From contig NC_054537.1 of assembly GCF_017654505.1 (NCBI RefSeq), positions 75,173,118 through 75,237,117 on the forward strand: DNA of 64,000 nt. Reading direction: 5' to 3'. The notes beneath the pieces were generated by a model. It saw nothing but the letters and a program-made list of their open reading frames with translations, was not told the DNA's origin and searched no databases. The position numbers and the translations under genes are program-made. The stretch is from Polyodon spathula (lineage: Eukaryota > Chordata > Actinopteri > Acipenseriformes > Polyodontidae). Below, one piece after another: positions 56,736-64,000 of the stretch; within the stretch, counting starts at the first letter, position 1, and every line of letters starts with the position of its first letter.

Positions 56736-57603
56736 TTGCCGGTGGCCCATTATAATTTCAGACAAATTGGTCTGATGACGTAATTGTACACAATGCTGTG
56801 ACAAGTGTGTTACTTTTTTTTTCAAATTGGAACAGAAATCTTTTAGCAATGTTTTTTTTTTTTCTGCCAAGCGATTCAGCGACCACAATGCGTTCTACAA
56901 GTACAAACATTTACCTGACAGCATACTAAATTGCCCAAAATGTTTATAAATAAACAAAACATTTACTGTAGTGAAATATCTGTGTGACAATCTTCAGGCA
57001 TGACAAATCAATCAAAATGTATTTCACGAAAGCCCCTAACCAATAGAGTTTACTTTTTGGATGCAGTGCAGCAAATATCGTTATCTATGTTACAGTGTTT
57101 ACTTGAGATTACCTCCGACCATGGCATCAGTGTGCAATTCTTTGCTGGACAGGTTTCTGAAATCGTTTTGCAAGACCCAGAACACTTACTGACCCAAAAG
57201 AAATATGGTAGAAGACATTTGAATAGAAGATATTTCCATTTATGAATGCCAGAAGGAGAAGAATATGTCCTGGATTACAAACTTATTCACACTCATATGA
57301 AGATTCTGAAGTGGATGCCTGTGAACATTCCAGTTTTGCTTGTTTTGTATCAATAGATGAAAGTTTTATGAAATAAGCCCCTGGTAATATATACTCATGT
57401 GTATAAGGATAGTACATTGCCCAATTGTTTAGTGTGTTTAGTGCTAAACTGCCACGCTTACAATATTGCATCAGACTTTGCTGCTGTTAGTTTTATCTTT
57501 TTTATTTTTTTACAGTGTTGGTTCCTTTTTCACTTTGCCATTTATGAATTTGGTCCAATGTAGTATATTACTTGTATAGCTATTAATTAGTTATTATATA
57601 ACG

Positions 57604-57695
<92 letters not shown>

Positions 57696-58456
57696 ATATT
57701 AGATCTTTAAATATTTTGTCAACATAAAAGTGCATTTTAAGTATTTTTCTGAAACAAAAGTTGTTTAAATCTGAATTTTGCTCAGACATTATTCATATTC
57801 TAACATATATATGTACATACGTATACCGACAATATTTGTTATTAATTAAAAATATTTTTTAAGCAATTAAAAAAAAAAGACAAATGTGCATGTTTTTCTA
57901 CTTTTGTTTTGCTTTCTAGTTGGGTAAATTTAGATTTTTCTTCAAGTCAGAGTGTAACTCTTGGTATGACCAGGTTCTACAGACACTCAGCTTTTCAAAA
58001 AGGCATCAACCCTAAGCTTTAAATTGATGTATACATTAACTCACATAATAAGCTAAAACCCTGCCAATCACTTTTCAAAAACGTAAAAACACGCATCCGT
58101 CAAACAATTTTATAAAAAATCAAGACCATACATGAAATTAAAAAAAAAATCTTTCAGATTCTAGTTCCTGAGGACATTTCTATTTTCAAGTGAAATTTTT
58201 AAACTTTTTTTGTCACATTCAAACTAGGTCAGTGTGGGTATACTTGATCAAAGAATCAAATCATTATTTATTTAGTAATCTGCAGAGCAACAGCTTTTTA
58301 GAAATGTATAATGTTGTATACTTTAAGTAGATATTTGGTCTGACACATGCTCTAAAGTTAAGTCATGTCATTAGGCCCTCAAAATGGTAGAATTCTCACA
58401 GTCTGCAAAGGTTTAAATGTAAGGAATACGTAACCTGCGATTAAAGTTTAAGGTTT
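56736..58456. other. intergenic, nothing recognised
   Basis: AT-rich DNA with one long AT array (57608-57692). The open frame at 57000-57245 has a protein-like texture but no family features I know. Confidence 0.4.
57608..57692. repeat. (AT)n microsatellite
   Basis: About 42 AT units. Confidence 0.95.
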
Positions 58457-59711
58457 ATATGGACTGCAGCAGGACACCTTGATAGGTAACTAGAAGGAGC
58501 TGAAAAGGGCAATTAATACAATTAGTACGTTATTTTACATGCTTTAAATGTACGGAATACATGTACCTGAGATTAAAGATTAAGGTCTCCGATGCGAGGG
58601 TCCGATGATGGATCAAGGAACTGGTTTTGGTGGTGATTTCACCATGCCAGAGGAACCCACGGCGGCAGAGATGAACGTTGTTTCTAGAAGGACATCCTTG
58701 AATGGGGATGAGTATCTGAAGCACTGTGTGTTGACAGGACTCCAGGACTCCTTTCTGATGGGTGGATTGGAAGATGAAGGTTGGAGCAGATCTTTTGATG
58801 TCCCACAGCGAGATTTGTATCCTGAAGGTTGGAGCAGATCCTTGAAAGCGACATTTGTATCTGAGGTAGTGAGTTAAAGGGAACATTAATTGCGGGTAGA
58901 GAAGGTGATATGTCAACCTGATTAGTAACGCATATTGTAGGGATAGATAATTGGATTATGTAAGCGAAAGGCATCAATTCTATAGTAGAATATTGAGTTG
59001 TCGACATGACCGAACATGACTGAACTGCGATTAACAAGTGATATTCTAATCTGATGAGTAAAGATGTATGTGAAAAAAGACACTAATTGCATTGAATAAA
59101 ACAAAAGAAGAAATTTATAATAGGATTTTCAGTATGCAACCTGACAAAGTATGATTGAGTATGGAATCTGATAACAACTGACTGTCAGTATTATAGGATC
59201 CTCGGGTGCTAATTTAACGTTAGGTTGAACGCTAGATCATAATGTGTGTCTTTGAAAGGGGGGTTTAATTCATATATGATGATGTCTTGAACACTGGGCA
59301 TGAATCCCGTATAGAGTCTAGTGCTGTAAGACGTTACAGGCCTCAGCGCGAGCCCCACTCCGTACTGATCCTGTGGTAGATAGATTATCATGAATCAAGC
59401 ACAAGCTTCATGTGGAATGAAAATAAAGGGCTGCTCCTACATCCGTGTGTAAGCATGCTGCAAATTCAAATAGATTTTCTATTGGATCCGTTGAGATGGT
59501 TCGTTGATCTGGATGATTGGTGAGTAAGTGAGTGATAGAATCTCCAGTTTATCGGGGGGTTGGAAGCAATACATTAGAGAAAGCAAGCATAATAGATTCT
59601 AAGGCGGCAAGATTTTGTAAAAACATGTAGAAATGTCTCTTTGTAACTTAAACTGATGTACCACGGAATTAAAACTGATGTATGCACCACTATATATTGA
59701 ACTCTCGTATC

Positions 59712-59782
<71 letters not shown>

Positions 59783-62051
59783 GTAATTTGTAATTCCCTT
59801 TGGTAAGTTCATACAAGATTTTAAGTGAATTTCCACATGAGTAGTATTTTTACTGTAGTATAAGGTGGTGAAACGAGATGATGTTCTACCTAGGGAAATA
59901 ATGTGAGTGGAGAAATTGAATGTCCTGGGGCCAAAGTTATTGTTTGAATTGTTTTTGATCTTGAAGAATTGGCTGTGTAACATATAGAATAGAAATGAGG
60001 GTCACTGTATGATAAAATTGGCCACCCTGGCAGCAGGAGTACAAATGTGGCATTTGGAAAGACTGACTTGTAAAGTATGAATGCTATGTTGTGATCCTGT
60101 GTTATGTTAAAACTGTAAAACAATGATTTTTTTTTTCTGTGATCTTGTTGTGCGTGATGACATTGATGCATACTTGATGGCGCATTGAATATGTGTCATG
60201 GGGTGTGTCTATAAGCTGAAACAATTCTGGGAAAGTTACTTTTCTGCACAAGCGAGGTGTCACAGTCCTGAACATGATGTTAGGCATTTCAAGGTGAAAC
60301 AACAATAAGACTAACTTTACGCTCCTACCTGTTACTGGAACGAGGAATGAATGATTGCTGCAAAATGAAAATGTCTTTGATTTTAGATGATCCCTGTTAG
60401 GACGTTTTCCTGCCGAATCCTGGAACTGGGTCTACGATTGGAGAAGTCGAATCCATATTGAGAAGGTATGGGACCATATGGATATGACCAGCGGGGATAT
60501 GTAACCAAGCAAACAACGAACAGTAATTCGAAAGCACGGCAGGACTTAGCTTGCAAAGTAGGTTTGTATACCTTATAGGTTGATGGTAATTGGCTTGTAG
60601 ATTGACCAATGAATATACTAGGCACTTCTATTAATGATACTATAGATTTCCTGCCTAAAAACCTTGCAAGTTTTATATTCATGGTTACAAAACCTAATAC
60701 ATAAAACAGTCTTTAAAAGAACTAATTCAGTCTGTGAATATATGGCCCACTGTTATGTAACATCCACTATAATAACCACCATGAAATATCAGATTTTTCT
60801 ATTCAGCCTTAAACTCCCAATGACATTGGTTCAAAAGAGCCTCCTAATCCACAGACCTGGGCTGTATTACAGTGTACCACTCTGTCTGCTGTAAAGTGTT
60901 GCCTATTGTGAACTCTCAAGTGAAACCTGATAAAACTGACTGCCAGTAAAACAAAGAGCTGACAATCGATTGTTTTCACTCTGGACTACTGTCCTGACCT
61001 TTGAATCACAACAGCACAGCTTTAGGTCCCTCTGGTAACTCTTCTGCATTGATATCACAGCATCTCCCACCACCACTTCCAGGAATAGTCAGCTACCACA
61101 CACCAAGTGACTCATTCCTTCAGACACACAGCCAGGTTTCTTAATCCGACTTGGACTGTGTGGGATCTGTATTGCTTGTGCTTACGTATCTTAACTAGTC
61201 TGCGATTTAACTGCTACCAGGACCTCACTTGACTGAAGTGGGGCAGCTAAGATCCAACTGCAGAGCTAAACTGAGCTGAATGCCAGTTAGAGACAGCTAC
61301 CAGTATAGGAAAACATGAATAAAAACAATATTGGAGCAAACAAATTCTGAAATTCTGAATAAAAAAGGAAGGGTATGTACACAGTGATTTATTAACAATG
61401 CATAATAAGAATAATACATTTCATGTAATTTTTTCATTTGATGTTAGGATTAAAAGTAGACAGTCATGGCAGACAGGAACATGTACATTGTTATAATGGA
61501 CCCAATTCACAAACTCGTTACTGTTGGAATGTGACAGACAGAATGATTCTTGGTGATAAGTCTCTCTCCCAACCTGTGAGGGCATTGTATAAAGGGAACA
61601 GATTGCCCTGGACTTGATGATGTGACAATTAATTCCCAGGGTTAGGTGGAAGTCGGCCATCTAAAAAGGGGGCACATCTGCGGTACGTTAAGTCATTGCC
61701 CCAGAGGGAAAGTGATATTGCAACTGCGGATTGGAGGAGAAACGGCTGCACTCGCTAACCAAGGGGGCGTGACTGAAGGTATAAATATGGGATGTGGCTA
61801 GGTGATCTGTTCCTTTGTACCATGTTTAAGTACCGCTGAAGGACGAGTATAAAATAACCGTGAGTGTTTTGTTTTTTTGTATCGTCTAATTGTATTGCTT
61901 GTTACGGCTAACATGATCCGGAGCTGTCACTTAAGACCAGTACAAACCCAGACAACACTGCACAATTGTTCATGGATTAAAATTGTATTTCACCACGAGC
62001 ACTACAGCACTCGCTTTGGACTTGTGACCATGTCTGTGTTTTGTGTGTGGT
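58457..62051. other. unassigned region, possibly repeat-derived
   Basis: Begins with the repeat unit that is split by a SINE at 56386-56735. 58605-58877 is open for 90 codons and contains two copies of a 45-48 base unit (GAAGGTTGGAGCAGATC at about 58777 and 58825). 59200-60700 is moderately complex with long open stretches on the minus strand (60383-60682) that I cannot place in a family. One AT array lies at 59717-59778. 61520-62050 is GC-richer with a TATA-like GGTATAAATATGGG near 61780, possibly an LTR remnant. No gene is claimed. Confidence 0.4.
59717..59778. repeat. (AT)n microsatellite
   Basis: About 31 AT units. Confidence 0.95.
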
Positions 62052-63227
62052 TTAACACTAGAATTGCTGGATTTTTGAACTACCTAGAACTGCCACGTGG
62101 GTCACTTTGACCCATACATTTTTAAACTGCTTCATTATGAAAATGAAAGACATACTATCGGATACAACTGAAAAGTTGTTTTCATGAACAACACAGCTAA
62201 CATTTGCATCGCAGAAACACCATATTTTAAATAGAAAATTAAACATAAAATGCCTTATTTTTATAATGAGCACATATACAGCATGACTACAAACAGTGAA
62301 AACATATAATACATATTTCAAAAGAAACAGGTTTGTACATATACCTGTGTGCAGGTGTAACTGGGTATATGTACAAACAAAACTATAAAACCGAAATCAT
62401 TGTTTCTATTACTACATAAAAATAAAATATAACACTATTTCTGGTATGATGACTGCATTGTACTCTATGGAGGAGCATACATGTCTGCCAGCTGACTTTG
62501 CCTGCATCCAGGAGCTGTGTTGTAAACACAGACGCAGTTCCATTGAACACTATTGTGTAAACACAAACTGGTACATTTGTTTTTTTTTTTTTTTTTTTTT
62601 TCTAAAAGTAATATAAAAAAAGAATATATAAAATACATTTCATATTAGGCACATAAATTGTTATCCTGCCTGTCATTTCAGTTTGGTGTATGCATCCAAG
62701 TGCAGTTTGCCGTATTCCAATTAAAATGACTACTTTCAAGATTAAATATTTCCTTCTGATATATTCCCAGTTGCATTTGTGGAACAAAACAAAGGATTGT
62801 TGTCTCCCAGGTCCATTGAAAAGTAAGCAACTAGGCTTTCACTGAGTTGGCATCTTGACAAATACACTATCATAGCAATCTTTGTCTCATAGTCAGTCTA
62901 CAAACAAAGGCTTGAAAAAAAACATGTGCTAGTAGGAGGGGACATGTCTTGTTTGTTGCATTTACAAAAATAATAGAAAATCTTATGTTATATAAAAAAG
63001 ACATGTATTGTAATGCATGGGTCACATTGACCAGCGTGGCGGTTATAGGTAGAATTGTTTATAACTTTATAATTTTTGCGATTCTGGCTATCAAACGCCG
63101 TCAGGATATTTAATTCATATATTTAGGAAAAGTCAAAAACGGACATATACATACGACTTACAATGGAAGAATAATTAACATTTTAAACGCAAAATGGGTC
63201 ACTCTGGCATGGCGGTTCTAGTGTTAA
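62052..63227. mobile_element. piggyBac-like non-autonomous element (TTAA target)
   Basis: TTAACACTAGAATTGC at 62052 and its inverse GCGGTTCTAGTGTTAA ending at 63227 are terminal inverted repeats ending in TTAA on both sides, the target of piggyBac transposases. The next inner motif GGGTCACTTTGACCC (62100-62114) pairs with TGGGTCACTCTGGCATG (63195-63211). Inside, a 15-base perfect hairpin (62331-62345 with 62364-62378) and an extra copy of the subterminal motif near 63022-63048 are seen. No transposase frame is present, so it must have been moved by an enzyme made elsewhere. Confidence 0.85.
62580..62601. repeat. poly-T tract
   Basis: 22-base T run inside the piggyBac-like element. Confidence 0.9.
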
Positions 63228-63572
63228 CTGTATCTATTATTTTGGGACTGCAACCTGTTGTTTATTGAATTGTGCAATACACAGTGCTGTGTATCGCCAG
63301 CCCTCCATATCTTTACTGTTGACATCAGACTGGATTATACATAAACCACCATTTCACCAGTACTTTGTTTGTCATTGTCTTGAGCACTGCATCACCTCTA
63401 CACCTGCACACTGCAAACCACTTTGCAACATAGCATTAGTACCATATCTATTTTAAAGTGTAAGTAGTGGGGTTCCGAAAAATATAGTGTTATATGTCTC
63501 CATGTGTTGCTGCAACTGTTTAAATAATGTACCTGAAATTTTTCTTTTCATTGTTATGATCTTTAAGACAAC
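63228..63572. other. unassigned flank of the piggyBac-like element
   Basis: Continues the GC-richer sequence seen at 61670-62050 on the other side of the insertion, so both flanks may be one older unit. No gene recognised. Confidence 0.35.
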
Positions 63573-64000
63573 TGTGGCAGAGTGCCCCGCCCATGTGCAT
63601 AGTTTATGTTTTATGTTTTATGTGGTGTGTATGTATTGGTGCACAGAGTATGGGTTATGTAGCACATGTGATTTAAAATGTGTATTTGTATTTAGGTACA
63701 ATCACTTCACATGCAGATTAAAAAGGTATATTGGTGAGCACAGGGATGTCTGCATGTGTATGGAATAATGGGTGACAAGGAGGAAGTTAAAATCCTCCCT
63801 GCAAACACACATGGGAATGTGGGTTAGAGCCATGAATTGCCGGTAGTTCGCCTGGGAGAAGCGGCACAACCTGGCAACGCTGCAGGACGTCTTTGAGATG
63901 GTCCTCTGGTATCTATACACCAACTTGGATGTTCCACTATCTATGATGTCAGGGGAAAATCCGAGGATGTCCAAAGCCAGCAAGAGAGGCTAGAGGAGGA
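63573..64000 (+). mobile_element. possible LTR-element 5' end running off the window
   Basis: TGTGGCAGAGTGCCCCGCCC at 63573 starts like the three LTRs called at 25412, 34961 and 37639. At 63850-63990 a frame reads FAWEKRHNLATLQDVFEMVL then WYLYTNLDVP, protein-like and GC-rich, before a stop at about 63991. It could be the start of gag-region coding of a gypsy-type element, but I do not recognise the family firmly, and no LTR end or primer site was located. Confidence 0.4.

Overview
This is a window of vertebrate nuclear DNA, most likely from a ray-finned fish. It is AT-rich, has very sparse coding sequence, many long AT, GT and AAT microsatellites, and a dense mix of transposon families typical of fish genomes: Tc1/mariner, hAT, piggyBac-like, CR1/L2-like LINE, Ty3/gypsy, DIRS-like and tRNA-derived SINEs. 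The CR1-like 3' end and the solo LTRs resemble repeats I associate with sturgeons and paddlefish. That placement is inference, not proof.

Two host loci anchor the window. On the minus strand, 2896-2935 is the short first coding exon of a teashirt zinc-finger gene (TSHZ1 type), ending in a GTAAGG donor; its large second exon must lie beyond position 1. Divergent from it, about 2.2 kb away on the plus strand, lies the prostaglandin reductase 3 locus (PTGR3, also called ZADH2), with exon 1 at about 5121-5382 and exon 2 at 16050-16966. This head-to-head pairing is the known vertebrate arrangement, and it supports both calls. The PTGR3 copy looks broken: it has several frameshifts, a 21-base tandem duplication, no GT donor after exon 1 and a substituted conserved Asp. 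It does keep the dinucleotide-binding glycine motif and the C-terminal SKL peroxisomal signal. A decaying duplicate is the simplest reading, and assembly error is the main alternative.

Layout: 1-2895 is TSHZ1 intron 1 with two conserved-element-like stretches. 2936-5120 is the shared promoter region. 5383-16049 is the PTGR3 intron, full of microsatellites and carrying two abutting Tc1-like elements (12.9-15.8 kb). 16967-25039 is intergenic, with SINE pieces and candidate regulatory stretches. 25040-26860 is a CR1-like LINE split by a solo LTR. 27560-29160 is a Ty3/gypsy pol/integrase remnant. 32167-33870 is a possible foldback-type element with internal subrepeats. 34961-35621 and 37639-38341 are two LTRs of one family. 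45829-48511 is a hAT element with a broken ZMYM1-like transposase. 50341-51543 is a TA-flanked element holding pieces of at least three other repeats. 52850-53860 is a DIRS-like remnant. 56432-56692 is a SINE. 62052-63227 is a piggyBac-like TTAA element. An LTR-like start and an open frame lie at the right edge.

No intact multi-domain gene, CRISPR array or bacterial-type operon is present. The points of most interest are the decaying PTGR3 beside an apparently intact TSHZ1 exon, the nested transposons whose insertion order can be read from the sequence, the putative foldback element, and an 84-base perfect palindrome at 6015-6098.
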